This document shows positions 1-9,082 of a stretch of 64,000 nt of DNA, one piece after another (the stretch's first letter is position 1; each line of letters begins with the position of its first letter). The stretch is from Thermococcus sp. MAR1 (GTDB taxonomy: Archaea > Methanobacteriota_B > Thermococci > Thermococcales > Thermococcaceae). The notes under the pieces are model-generated. The model was not told the DNA's origin. It ran no database searches and worked only from the letters and a program-made list of their open reading frames with translations. The DNA lies in NCBI RefSeq assembly GCF_012027305.1, contig NZ_SNUF01000001.1, positions 620,001 through 684,000 on the forward strand, in the 5' to 3' direction. Made by a program: the position numbers and the translations under genes.

Positions 1-857
1 CAGTACAGCGGGAGAAGCCTTCCTCTCTCCATGAAATCGTACAGTTCGGTTATCTCCCCTATGCCAGTCTCTCGGAGGTTCTTCTCCAGCAGGGGGCGCA
101 TCGGGCCGTCTCCTATCATTATAAGCTTAACCTTGGTTTTCGGAACCTCGCTCCGTTTGAGTGCTTCCTTCATCATTATCGGTATCCGGTGCGCCTGCTT
201 GCGCTCGGTCATCCTTCCGAGGTACAGCACCACTATCTCGTCCCTCACCCCGAGGTTTCTCCTGGCTTTTTCCCTCTCCTCCGGCTCTGGCGGGCGCCAT
301 TTTTTAACGTCTATTCCGTTTGGAACCACAAGGACTGGACGGCCGTTGAGCTTATTCCCCAACAGATTTCTAGTATCCTCGGCGACGGGTGTGCTGACGG
401 CGACGAAGGTGTCTATTCGTTTGAGGTGGTGTCTGATGAATGGCCCCATCAGGAAACCCAGGGAGGGCCTGCCGTAGAAGGAGTGGTTGGTGGCTACGAC
501 AGGAACGTTCCGAATTCCTCTTGATATTTTTGACACCGCCACTGCCAGGGGTGAGTATATGCTGTGAATGTGGGTTATGTCGAATCCTGTCTTCTTATAG
601 AACTCGTTTATTCTCCATAACTGTGAAAATCCCACGCTGGAGTGGTATTTTTTGAAGTAAAGCGTCGCTGGGAACCTAACGACAGGATAAGGGAAGCTGT
701 CAACGTAGGGTTTCATGTACCTGTAGTCGTGGGTTAGGACGTAGGGCTCGTGCCCCATAAGAAGAAGATTGCGGGCCAGTTCATCGATGTGGGACTCTAT
801 TCCCCCTATCTTCGGGTAGAACCAGTCGCTTGCTATTGCGATCTTAAGGCTTTCCAT
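1..857 (-). CDS. Glycosyltransferase, GT4-like (3' end outside window)
   Basis: I translated the minus strand from the ATG at 857: the frame stays open to the window edge (about 285 residues seen), so the C-terminus is missing. The N-terminus reads SDWFYPKIGGIESHIDELAR, the GG(I/V)xxH signature of retaining GT-B glycosyltransferases (GT4). A later stretch, VLYLGRMTERKQ, is the usual start of the C-terminal Rossmann domain. It probably transfers a sugar from a nucleotide sugar onto a lipid or glycan at the cytoplasmic membrane face. It overlaps the end of the upstream flippase-like gene by 25 bases, so the two are probably translated together. Substrate cannot be told. Confidence 0.85.
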   Translation of the reverse strand, partial: MESLKIAIASDWFYPKIGGIESHIDELARNLLLMGHEPYVLTHDYRYMKPYVDSFPYPVVRFPATLYFKKYHSSVGFSQLWRINEFYKKTGFDITHIHSIYSPLAVAVSKISRGIRNVPVVATNHSFYGRPSLGFLMGPFIRHHLKRIDTFVAVSTPVAEDTRNLLGNKLNGRPVLVVPNGIDVKKWRPPEPEEREKARRNLGVRDEIVVLYLGRMTERKQAHRIPIMMKEALKRSEVPKTKVKLIMIGDGPMRPLLEKNLRETGIGEITELYDFMERGRLLPLY

Positions 858-1720
858 ATCTCGACCCCTCCGGACGTCAGGAGAACCGCTAGCCCCACTA
901 GACTGCTGGCGACGTACGAGACAAAGCGCTCCAAGAGGGTTATCGAAACCGCGAGCGCCATTGGGATGCCGAAGTACGTGAGTGTTCCAACGAGGCCCCC
1001 CTCGATTATTCCCACACCTCCGGGGGTGAAGGCGATGAGGCCAAACAGCAGGTTGGCTATTGAGATAACCGCTATGAAGCTCCACGCCAGGTTGAGGCCA
1101 AAGGCGAGGGCTATGAGTTTCAATCTGACGACATCGAGGAGCCACACGGTGGAGCTGAGCAGCACCGCAGCCATGTTGAGGCTGTGCATGCTCCGGAGTG
1201 CAGTTATCTTTCGCATCTCTTCATCCGTCACGGGGGTTCGGAAAAGCCTGAGTGAGAGCCTCACGAAGGCATCCCACTTAATCCATACCAGGATCACGCC
1301 GGCTATACCGAGGATTATGAACGGGAGGGGTTCCCCGGATGAGAAGTACATCATACCAACTAAGAACAGGGCGAATATGGGGATGGTTTCCAGTATGCGC
1401 TCGTAGACTATGCTGACCGCGGAAACTCCCGTGGGTATGTTCGCCCTTTTAGAAACCCATGCCATTCTGAGCAGTTCTCCCCCGCTCCTGCTCATTGGAG
1501 TGACGTTGTTCATGAAAATCGAAGCTAGGATAGCCTTGATGAGCTCATGCAGGGGTGCGTCTCTACCGACGCCCCTCAGAACGAGCTTCCAGCGGATGCC
1601 GTAGAGAACGACGCTCACGTAGTACGTGAGAAAGGCTAAGATGAGGTACTTGAGGGACGCGCTAACGACCACTGAAAAATACTGCTGCGCCGACGTTGCG
1701 ATACTCTCCAGCATAGTCAT
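833..1720 (-). CDS. Flippase-like membrane protein (UPF0104 / LPG synthase TM family)
   Basis: A 295-residue protein with about seven to eight hydrophobic segments, for example YLILAFLTYYVSVVLYGI near residue 25 and LLFGLIAFTPGGVGIIEGGL near residue 225. The PGGVGIIEGG loop is the hallmark of the UPF0104 family, related to the transmembrane half of lysylphosphatidylglycerol synthase. Family members are thought to move lipids or lipid-linked precursors across the membrane; the substrate is unknown. It sits between thiL and a glycosyltransferase on the same strand, 34 bases after thiL and overlapping the transferase. That neighbour suggests a role in lipid-linked glycan export (inference). Confidence 0.8.
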   Translation of the reverse strand: MTMLESIATSAQQYFSVVVSASLKYLILAFLTYYVSVVLYGIRWKLVLRGVGRDAPLHELIKAILASIFMNNVTPMSRSGGELLRMAWVSKRANIPTGVSAVSIVYERILETIPIFALFLVGMMYFSSGEPLPFIILGIAGVILVWIKWDAFVRLSLRLFRTPVTDEEMRKITALRSMHSLNMAAVLLSSTVWLLDVVRLKLIALAFGLNLAWSFIAVISIANLLFGLIAFTPGGVGIIEGGLVGTLTYFGIPMALAVSITLLERFVSYVASSLVGLAVLLTSGGVEIWKALRSQ

Positions 1721-1754
1721 GACCTACCTTAAATCGGCCCAGGATTTTAAAACG

Positions 1755-2720
1755 TTATCGGAACATCTCTCTATACGTCCCTTTTGCTCCCTGGGCAAGG
1801 TGTTCCCAGCCTAGAACGGGCATCTTCTGTCTTTTTCCGTCGATGGTAATGTACACACCGTCCCCCCTCTCGACCCGTCCTATCACGGTGAACTCCATCT
1901 GGAGATCATCTACCCTTCCCTCGGGTACTGTGAAAACGAGTTCGAACTCCTCCCCGCTCGCGAGGGCAATTTCAATTGGATCCAGCCCAAGGGCCTCGGC
2001 CACTTCCCTGACCTCCCCCCCGATCGGCAGCTTTCGGGCATCGATCTCTATCCTCACACCGCTCATCCCGGCCAGTAGGTGCAGTTCTTTACTCAGGCCG
2101 TCGCTTATGTCTATTGCTCCGTTTGCAATCCTGCTCAGTTCGATTCCCTCGCGAACCCTTGCCCGGGGTTCAAGAAGCTTTTCATAGAGCGCTTTTTTTG
2201 TGGAAGGGGGAACGTTGAGCCCGTGCTTCCAGACGAGAAGGCCCGCCAGAGCCCTGCCGATGTCGCCGGTCACGCAGACCAGGTCACCCGGCTTTGCCCC
2301 GCTCCTCGTGAGGAGTCTCTTCGTCCTTCCAAGGGCGATTCCGTCTATTATCAAATCGTCCGCTTCGTTCGTGTCGGCGCTGAGAACTGGGACTTCATAA
2401 AACTCAAGGGCCTTTCCTATCCCCTCCGCAATGCCCTCGAGATAGTCCATCTCAATATCCCGCGGAACACCCAATGAGAAGAGAAATCCCAGGGGTTTCG
2501 CTCCCATGGCAGCAACGTCGCTCACGTTCATGGTGACTATCTTGAAGCCTACCTGCTCGGGCGTCATTATATCCGGCACGTCCGTTTTTCTCACCAGCAT
2601 GTCGTTGGTTGCTACCAGCCATTCGTCGCCGAGCTTGATTGCCCCGGCGTCGTCACCCAGAGATAAATCGCCCTGAATTCCGAGGTGCCTCGTAAAGAGC
2701 TCGATTATCTCCCTCTCCAC
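1755..2720 (-). CDS. thiL: Thiamine-monophosphate kinase
   Basis: A 321-residue protein. ThiL phosphorylates thiamine monophosphate to thiamine diphosphate using ATP. The N-terminal GDDAGAI, the TNDMLV stretch, MNVSDVAAMGAKP around residue 85, and AIDISDGLSKEL around residue 205 are the conserved metal- and nucleotide-binding segments of the PurM/ThiL fold. Length is normal for the family. The start is a GTG at 2720, preceded by GAGGGATAAAG. It is first in a minus-strand group with the flippase-like protein and glycosyltransferase; I see no functional link among them. Confidence 0.93.
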   Translation of the reverse strand: MEREIIELFTRHLGIQGDLSLGDDAGAIKLGDEWLVATNDMLVRKTDVPDIMTPEQVGFKIVTMNVSDVAAMGAKPLGFLFSLGVPRDIEMDYLEGIAEGIGKALEFYEVPVLSADTNEADDLIIDGIALGRTKRLLTRSGAKPGDLVCVTGDIGRALAGLLVWKHGLNVPPSTKKALYEKLLEPRARVREGIELSRIANGAIDISDGLSKELHLLAGMSGVRIEIDARKLPIGGEVREVAEALGLDPIEIALASGEEFELVFTVPEGRVDDLQMEFTVIGRVERGDGVYITIDGKRQKMPVLGWEHLAQGAKGTYREMFR

Positions 2721-2802
2721 CTTTATCCCTCACTCCCAGTTGGGCCATTGGATTTAAAGCCTTCGCCAAGCTTTTATGCTCTTCCGCAAATCCAAGTTAG
2801 TG

Positions 2803-3792
2803 ATGGAGATGAGGGAGCTGAGGTACAATCCCCTGACCGGTCAGTGGGTCATGGTCTCCGCGGTGAGGAGGAAACGCCCGTGGCGACCGAAGAACTTCTG
2901 CCCCTTCTGTCCCGGGAGCGAGGAGACCGGCTACGGCTGGGAGGTTCTCCTACTTCCGAACAGGTTCCCCATGCTGTCCTTCGATGCCCCCAGGACCGAG
3001 CGAGGTGGGTTTTACAGGAAGGCACGGGCTCTCGGCCAGTGCAGCGTGATAGTTGAAACGCCTGAGCACGACGTCAAAGACCTCGACGGGCTTTCCCTCG
3101 ACGCTATGGCCCGGGTTGTTGAATTATGGAAAAATATAACCGCAGAACTGAAGAAAAATCCTGGAATTGCCTACGTCTCAATCTTTAGAAACAAGGGCGA
3201 GGAGATAGGTGTTAGCCTGACCCATCCCCACGGCCAGCTCTACGCGATGCCGTTTATACCCCTCAAGGTTCGCCTCAAAATCGGGAACTCGAGGGGATAC
3301 TTCAAACGCACCGGCGAGTGCCTCTTCTGCAGGATTCTAAGAGAAGAGATGGAGGGTGAGAGGGCAATCTACGAGAACAGAAGCTTTGCAGTCTTTTTAC
3401 CCTTCTTCGCGAACTGGCCCTTTGAGATCCATATCTATCCTAAAAGGCACGTTCAGTGGCTCACCCAGTTGGCGGAGGAAGAGCTCATGGATTTGGCCGA
3501 CGCTCTCAGAACTGCGACAGGAACCCTCAACACTGTCCTGGAGAGGGACATGCCGTACACTATGATGGTCTACCAGGCACCGTTCAAGGGGAGTTACGAT
3601 TTCTACCACCTCCACATCGAGTTCTACCCAATCCTGAGGGACAACGGGAAAATCAAGTACGCCGCAGGGATAGAGATGGGAACCTGGGATTTCACCTACG
3701 ATGGAGTTCCAGAGGAGAATGCGGAGAAGCTTAGAAAAGCGTGCAGAAAGGTGATAAAAAGAACCGGCTCGAGGGGAAGGTGCTTTACTTAG
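2803..3792 (+). CDS. galT: Galactose-1-phosphate uridylyltransferase
   Basis: HIT-superfamily nucleotidyl transferase of the Leloir pathway: exchanges UMP between UDP-glucose and galactose 1-phosphate. The sequence has an early zinc-type CPFCPG motif, a second FCRI cysteine pair around residue 180, and the HPHGQ motif in SLTHPHGQLYAMP, whose last histidine should carry the UMP intermediate. A later HLHIEFYP is also typical. The frame is open from an ATG at 2776, but that segment covers a TATA-like stretch. The ATG at 2803, preceded by AGTTAGTG, begins the conserved MEMRELRYNPLTGQWV, so I place the start there (329 residues). Its stop overlaps the convergent EndoQ gene by 8 bases. Confidence 0.88.
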   Translation: MEMRELRYNPLTGQWVMVSAVRRKRPWRPKNFCPFCPGSEETGYGWEVLLLPNRFPMLSFDAPRTERGGFYRKARALGQCSVIVETPEHDVKDLDGLSLDAMARVVELWKNITAELKKNPGIAYVSIFRNKGEEIGVSLTHPHGQLYAMPFIPLKVRLKIGNSRGYFKRTGECLFCRILREEMEGERAIYENRSFAVFLPFFANWPFEIHIYPKRHVQWLTQLAEEELMDLADALRTATGTLNTVLERDMPYTMMVYQAPFKGSYDFYHLHIEFYPILRDNGKIKYAAGIEMGTWDFTYDGVPEENAEKLRKACRKVIKRTGSRGRCFT

Positions 3793-5059
3793 CCTTCCAG
3801 CTTTCCCCGAGGAACTTCATGAGGCTCGTCTGCCTCGGCCGGTATTCCTCCTTTGGAACCTCAACCTCAAGGGCTTCGAGGTCTTCTATTCCGGCCTTTC
3901 TTATCTCCTCTGGCAATCTTATCTCGCCGTATTTTCCTCCGCCTCCCGGGATTACTATCAGCTTGCCCTCCCTGTAGGCCCATACCGCCTTTGCGACCTC
4001 CTCGTGAACCTCCGCCAGGCTCTCAAGGGGGACATCGACGAGAACCCTTATCTCGCTCCCGAACTCCTTCAAAAAGCGCTCCCAGATTACGCGCACTGCC
4101 TTCGTCTCAACCCCTTTCCCTATCACCATCGCGATTATCTCAGCGAGCGGAGCCAAGTGAAGGTAGGGCGGCCTGTCCTTTGGCCTCTCATCGGTGTCTG
4201 CCAGCTCAAGAATTCTGTCGTGAACGCCCTTCTTTATCCTGCCCCCGCATTTTGGGCACTTCCACCTAAAAGCTCTGGCCTCCTCCAGCGAATATTTCGT
4301 ATAACAGCGGGAGCATGCGGTAAGGTGGTACTTACCAAGACGGGGGTCAAGGCCGGCGTTGAGGACGATTTTTCTCCCCCCGCGCTTCAAAATGGCCTTC
4401 CGTATCTCCTCGAAGGTGACCTCTTTAACCTCAAAGCGGTTGAACTCCCTCCCGAGGCGGTGGGGCATCGGTGAGTGAGCGTCGCTGTTGCTGAGGTAAG
4501 TCAGCGGGTGGTGGGCTTTTATCCTATCGGCCATCTCGCTGTCTGCAGAGAGGCCCAGCTCAAGAAAATGAATTTTAGCGTTTCCATAGGCCTCCTTCAG
4601 GCTGTCGTACTCCTTGTAGAGGCTCGTCCACGGGGTAAAAGCGTGTGCGGGCCCGAGTAGAATTCCCAACTCGTTCGCCATCTCGGCTATCTCCGCCGCG
4701 GAAAGGCCAACCCTCGGTCTCCCCTCGGTCTCTATGTCGCCAGAGTACTTTTTCAGCTCCTCCCTCATCTCCCGGACGGCCGAGATGCTTGGAAAGATAA
4801 GGACGTGGTGAACGCGCCGGTTATCCTCAACCTCGGCTGTGAGGATGAAGCGAATCCCTTTCCTCTCGTAGGTCCCCTCGTCCACCTTTTCGGTGTACTT
4901 CAGCAGCTCCCCTTCCCACTTAGGGTTGAGTATATCACCGGTTCCGACTACGCCGAGGCCCTTGAACCTGGCGTTCTCGGCGAGATTTGGGATGGTCATG
5001 GCTTTCGAGACAGCCTTGGAGTAGCGCGAGTGTATGTGAAGGTCGGCATCAACCTGCAT
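3785..5059 (-). CDS. nucQ: Endonuclease Q, PHP-domain DNA repair nuclease
   Basis: A 424-residue protein matching the length and layout of Thermococcales endonuclease Q, which nicks DNA 5' of deaminated bases (uracil, hypoxanthine, xanthine) and abasic sites. The N-terminal PHP domain shows ADLHIHSRYS, GTGDI, GPAHAFTPW and YLSNSDAHS, which supply metal ligands. A zinc site follows around residues 250-275 (CSRCYTKY and CPKCGG). The C-terminal part carries VIPGGGGKYGE. It follows the ClC channel gene by only 9 bases with a good GAGGTGG ribosome site, so the two are probably one transcript. The assignment rests on recalled family features; the PHP fold is certain. Confidence 0.85.
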   Translation of the reverse strand: MQVDADLHIHSRYSKAVSKAMTIPNLAENARFKGLGVVGTGDILNPKWEGELLKYTEKVDEGTYERKGIRFILTAEVEDNRRVHHVLIFPSISAVREMREELKKYSGDIETEGRPRVGLSAAEIAEMANELGILLGPAHAFTPWTSLYKEYDSLKEAYGNAKIHFLELGLSADSEMADRIKAHHPLTYLSNSDAHSPMPHRLGREFNRFEVKEVTFEEIRKAILKRGGRKIVLNAGLDPRLGKYHLTACSRCYTKYSLEEARAFRWKCPKCGGRIKKGVHDRILELADTDERPKDRPPYLHLAPLAEIIAMVIGKGVETKAVRVIWERFLKEFGSEIRVLVDVPLESLAEVHEEVAKAVWAYREGKLIVIPGGGGKYGEIRLPEEIRKAGIEDLEALEVEVPKEEYRPRQTSLMKFLGESWKAK

Positions 5060-5068
5060 GAAACCACC

Positions 5069-6790
5069 TCAGTCTATGTACATTCCCTCCAGGCCGCGGT
5101 AGTAGGCGCGGTATATGTCCCTTTTGGTCACTACCCCGATGAGTTTTGGCTCTTCCTCTGAACGGACCACGGGAAGCAAGTTCAGGTCGTACTCCATAAG
5201 CTTTTCAAAGGCATCTTCTGCTGTTTCCGTTGGGTACGTGACGGTAAATGGCCTTGATTCCAGGAACCTCTCGACCCGGATTCTCTTCAGCGAAGTTGGC
5301 TTTTTCAGGATGTCCTTTATTCCCACAACTCCGACTACGTTCATATCGTCATCGACAACGGGAAAGCAGTCGTGGGCAGTCTCGCTTATCAGATGCTCAA
5401 CATCGAGAAGCGTCGCGTCTTTGTGGACGTAAACCGGCTCCCTCGTCATTATCTCTCCGACGGAGATAGTCTCGAGTATGACCGGTTTGCCCGTCGTTAC
5501 ATGGTAGCCCTTCCTGATGAGCTTGAGGGTGTAGATGGACTCCCCCTTGAGGAAGAACCTGGCCGTTAGGAAGCCTATGGTCGCGGAGGTCATCACCGCG
5601 GGTAGAACGGCGTAGCTCCTCGTCAGCTCCGTGACCATGAGTATCTGGGTTAGCGGTGCCTGCGTCATGCCGCTGAAAAAGGCCGCCATTCCGGCCAGGG
5701 CGTAGACTGCTGGGTTCGAGCCGAGATCGGGGAAGAGGAACCTCACAACCTGTCCAAAGGCAGCTCCGAACATGGTTCCAATGTATAGGCTCGGGGCGAA
5801 GACGCCGCCGCTCTGGCCTGAGCCAAGCGTCAGGGCGGTGGCCAGCATCTTGACCAGCCCTAGAGTCACGAGCAGTCCAATCGCCAGCTCGCCGTAAAAC
5901 GCCATCCTCATGCCCTCGTAGCCTATTCCGAATATGCCATAAGCTGGAAACAGCATTCCAAGAACGCCGACTCCGAAGCCGCCCATCGCGGGTTTTATGA
6001 CTTCGGGCACGTTGGCCTTCGAGAACCCGTCAACTACACGGTAGAGGAACCGCGCGTAGAATGCCGCCAGGAGGCCGAGGCTTAACCCAAGGAGAAAGAA
6101 CAGGGGGAGCTCCGGTAGTGTGTGCCCGATACCACCGGGTATCTCTATCTCGACTGCCCTGTTCAGCACTGCCAGCGTCAGGGCATTGCCCGTAACCGCG
6201 GCTATGAATATGGGTACCAGGTTTATGGAAAACGCGCCCATGTAAACGACCTCAAGGGCGAACATCGCCCCCGCGAGTGGGGTGTTGAAGGTGCCGGCTA
6301 TACCTGCCGCCAGACCGCAGGTGACCAGGAGCTTTTTCATCTCCCTCGATAAGTTGAACCAACGTGCCAGAATGGAGGTCAGGGAAGCCCCGATGAATCC
6401 TATCGGTCCCTCACGTCCCACGCTGCCGCCGGAGCCTATGGTTATCGCCGTGGCTATCGTTTTCAGAACCGCGAACTTTCCGGGGATGTTGCCGCCCTTG
6501 AATATGACGGCCTCTATGACCTCCGGGATGCCGTTCCCCTTAATCTCGGGACACTTGATGACAAAGAGTGTGACCACCAACGCGCCGAGCGTTGGCAGGA
6601 GTATGTAACCGAGATTAAAGCTTCCCACCTCGTAGGAAACCCGGGGGAGAAGCCACTCGAAGAAAAACCTGTGAACCACTCCTATGAATACCCTAAAGAC
6701 TATCGCCCCCAAACCACCAACTAGGCCGGCCAGGATTGAAAAGGCGATGACAATTCCCCACTTTCTGAGGTACTGCCTTTTTGACACCAT
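5069..6790 (-). CDS. ClC-type chloride channel/antiporter with CBS pair
   Basis: About 573 residues. The first 430 form a ClC membrane domain: GSGGSVGREGPIGFIGA around residue 120 is the canonical GREGP selectivity segment holding the gating glutamate, and GSGQSGGVFAPSLYIG around residue 330 is the matching GxFxP loop. Two CBS motifs follow (residues about 450-570: IMTREPVYVHKDATLLDVE and FTVTYPTETAEDAFEKL), which usually bind adenine nucleotides and regulate transport. The keeping of the gating glutamate fits either a chloride/proton exchanger or a channel. Start: the ATG at 6790; the open frame begins with a TTG one codon earlier. Confidence 0.93.
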   Translation of the reverse strand: MVSKRQYLRKWGIVIAFSILAGLVGGLGAIVFRVFIGVVHRFFFEWLLPRVSYEVGSFNLGYILLPTLGALVVTLFVIKCPEIKGNGIPEVIEAVIFKGGNIPGKFAVLKTIATAITIGSGGSVGREGPIGFIGASLTSILARWFNLSREMKKLLVTCGLAAGIAGTFNTPLAGAMFALEVVYMGAFSINLVPIFIAAVTGNALTLAVLNRAVEIEIPGGIGHTLPELPLFFLLGLSLGLLAAFYARFLYRVVDGFSKANVPEVIKPAMGGFGVGVLGMLFPAYGIFGIGYEGMRMAFYGELAIGLLVTLGLVKMLATALTLGSGQSGGVFAPSLYIGTMFGAAFGQVVRFLFPDLGSNPAVYALAGMAAFFSGMTQAPLTQILMVTELTRSYAVLPAVMTSATIGFLTARFFLKGESIYTLKLIRKGYHVTTGKPVILETISVGEIMTREPVYVHKDATLLDVEHLISETAHDCFPVVDDDMNVVGVVGIKDILKKPTSLKRIRVERFLESRPFTVTYPTETAEDAFEKLMEYDLNLLPVVRSEEEPKLIGVVTKRDIYRAYYRGLEGMYID

Positions 6791-6866
6791 CAACCTTGAA
6801 TGGGTGTGGCCAATAAAAAGCTTAAGCCTTTTATAGTCCTAGCTGAAACCAGTTTCGGTGGAAACT

Positions 6867-7334
6867 ATGAAGGTTGAAGGATTCGTTGCTTCCCTTAGAA
6901 ACGCCGAGACAATCGGCGGGCTGTTTAAGATACTCGCGGAGAAAGGGCCAATCGTCGAGCTCGACGGGAAGAGGTTTCTCATCGTCGTTGAGGGTGACTT
7001 CGAGGGCAGAAAGTTCTGGACCGAGATAAACGGCGAGAAGGCCAACCAAGCTTTGGGTGATGCGATGCTCAACTCCTCAAGCTTCCCATTCAAGTGCAGG
7101 AAGCCCTACACCGGCGGAAACGTCATCTTCGTGGAGTTCGATGACATTGAGGTCGAAGAGTTCCTCATTGCGTACCGCGACCCCGAATACGGCATCTTCT
7201 ACCGTGTCAGGAACGGAGGGGCTGAGGAGATAACAAAGGAAGAATACGAGAAACTGCTTCCCGAGATGCCCGAGTTCAAAATAAAGTCCATGAGCGAGGA
7301 GGAAATGAGCGCCATGGGGGCGTTCTTCGGCTGA
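6867..7334 (+). CDS. Conserved hypothetical acidic protein
   Basis: A 155-residue soluble protein I do not recognise. It has no signal peptide or membrane segment, and it alternates short charged strands and helices (for example VELDGKRFLIVVEGDFEGRKF), ending in a helical acidic tail EFKIKSMSEEEMSAMGAFFG. The ATG at 6867 lies eight bases after GGTGG; the frame is also open to a GTG at 6858. It is transcribed away from the ClC gene with about 75 bases between them, too little room for more than one promoter each way. No function is proposed. Confidence 0.75.
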   Translation: MKVEGFVASLRNAETIGGLFKILAEKGPIVELDGKRFLIVVEGDFEGRKFWTEINGEKANQALGDAMLNSSSFPFKCRKPYTGGNVIFVEFDDIEVEEFLIAYRDPEYGIFYRVRNGGAEEITKEEYEKLLPEMPEFKIKSMSEEEMSAMGAFFG

Positions 7335-7351
7335 GACTTACCTTCCATTTT

Positions 7352-8944
7352 CTATCTCTTCCCTTTAAGTTTCCTCAGGATGAACGGGATTAGGGCTAAC
7401 CCCAACAGCAGGGCGGGACCGCATATGGTCGCCTTCTCCCCACCGGTACCTGAGGCTGTGCCTTCTCTTCCTTCCGAAGTCGTCGTAGGGGTGGTTGTTG
7501 ACGAAGTGGGCTTTGACGGTGTTGTGGTCGAGGAACTAACGGTGCTGGTGGAGGAGGTGGCGATAGATGAGGCCGTGGACGAAGGAGAAACCGTTGATGT
7601 CGTTGATGTGGTCGTGACGGGAGTGCAGGACGCGTTTTCGGAGACCGGCACGAGAGGCAGATAGTCTCCACCGTGCAGAATGTTCCCGCCGGCGGTATAT
7701 GGCAACATGGTGTTCCCAAAGCCATCCCCGTCAGTATCCCTTCCGGAGTAGTCGCTCCAGTAGTTTCCCCCGAGACACGGGCCGCCGACTATGTTTGTGC
7801 CAGCTGTTTTTTCAATGTTCCACCTGTTTTCCCCATTGTCTTGGGCGTTCTTAGTGTTGTTCAGGTAGTTGTCGTAGATTAGGTTGTCGTTGGAATTGAA
7901 AAGGAACACTCCGTATCTGTTGGAGCCCACGTTATTGTGAGCAATGATGTTTCTGTTTGAGGAGTCGATAGATATTCCCGCATCCTTGTTAGCCCTTATT
8001 GTGTTGCTGGCCACCGTGTTGGAGCCACTGGATTTCCAGAGGGAGACTCCGCGGAAACGGTTTTCGAGTATTGTGTTGCCGGATATTACATTCTGGGACG
8101 CTGAGTGGAGGACAATTCCATCCTGCCTGTTCAGCGCTACATAGTTGTCGGTTACGATGTTTTGCCTGCTTGAGTAGAGGTTAATCCCGTGATATCCGTT
8201 TGAGATTACGTTGTTTTTTGTTATCGTGTTTCCCCCGGCCTCCTGCAGGAAGATACCTTCATGAATGTTTCTCCCTATATAGTTCATGGATACTGTGTTG
8301 TTGTTTGAATACGTTACAGTGATTCCCCTGTTGGTGTTTGAGCTTGCGTTGTTATCCAGTACCAGGTTTGAATTGCTGGAGGCGCTGAGGGAAATCCCCT
8401 CGGTATTAAAGCTCACGCTGTTATCTGAAATCGTGTTGTCGCTTGAATTGTGAAGGAATATCCCCGGACAGTAATTAGAATCCACGGCATTTCCAGTTAT
8501 CGTGATGTTGCGGGATTGAGACAGAAAAATACCGAATCCGAAGTTTTTTGTGATCATGCTGTCTTCTATGAGCCCTCCAATGACATTCTCATAACGTATT
8601 CCATGGAACCACTCTTTAACTGTTAGATTCCGGACCGTAACGTTTGTGAGGGTTGTTGAGCCTTTGACATATATCCCGATAGTGTGGTAGTTCCCCAGAC
8701 CTTCGATAGTGTGCCCCGCTCCATCAAGGACAACGTTGCTGACGGTTATCATAATGCACATCATACTTTCGCTGGCATTTATGTCTCTGGTGAGTATGTA
8801 ATATCCCGACTGGTTTATGAGTGCACACGAGCTTATGTTAACGGGCTGAGAAGGGGCGTTTGAGATGTTAGCCCTAGACAGGTTTGGTAAAATAATCAAA
8901 ATTATTGCGATGAATAGCAAAGTTATTCTTGCTATTTTTCCCAT
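7352..8944 (-). CDS. Surface right-handed beta-helix protein (NosD-like) with CGP-CTERM anchor
   Basis: A 530-residue exported protein. Residues 1-25 form a signal peptide (ITLLFIAIILIILPNLSRA). From about 75 to 370 there are many tandem units of roughly 23 residues of the type N-x-V/I-x-x-N-x-x-x-x-N-x-x-G-I-x-L, the pattern of NosD/pectate-lyase beta-helices; SSDNTISDNSVSFNTEGISL is one. A Ser/Thr-rich stalk of about 60 residues follows, then a terminal ICGP-hydrophobic-RKLKGKR tail. That Cys-Gly-Pro signal plus helix is the CGP-CTERM sorting domain of Thermococcales, implying processing and lipid anchoring at the cell surface. Ligand unknown; periplasmic carbohydrate or copper roles occur in relatives. 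Confidence 0.85.
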   Translation of the reverse strand: MGKIARITLLFIAIILIILPNLSRANISNAPSQPVNISSCALINQSGYYILTRDINASESMMCIMITVSNVVLDGAGHTIEGLGNYHTIGIYVKGSTTLTNVTVRNLTVKEWFHGIRYENVIGGLIEDSMITKNFGFGIFLSQSRNITITGNAVDSNYCPGIFLHNSSDNTISDNSVSFNTEGISLSASSNSNLVLDNNASSNTNRGITVTYSNNNTVSMNYIGRNIHEGIFLQEAGGNTITKNNVISNGYHGINLYSSRQNIVTDNYVALNRQDGIVLHSASQNVISGNTILENRFRGVSLWKSSGSNTVASNTIRANKDAGISIDSSNRNIIAHNNVGSNRYGVFLFNSNDNLIYDNYLNNTKNAQDNGENRWNIEKTAGTNIVGGPCLGGNYWSDYSGRDTDGDGFGNTMLPYTAGGNILHGGDYLPLVPVSENASCTPVTTTSTTSTVSPSSTASSIATSSTSTVSSSTTTPSKPTSSTTTPTTTSEGREGTASGTGGEKATICGPALLLGLALIPFILRKLKGKR

Positions 8945-9082
8945 ACATCATCACCGTTACTTTTTGATATGCAGGCTAGGCGTATAAATATTTCCAGGAC
9001 TGTTGTGTTTCACCAGGTTGAAAATTGACCTGGGGCTATAACCACGTTAAAATAGACTCTGAAGGAAAATAAAACGAAGGTT

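Noticed and set aside
1-477. Plus-strand ORF at the left edge
   Set aside because: The minus strand encodes a glycosyltransferase across the same bases.
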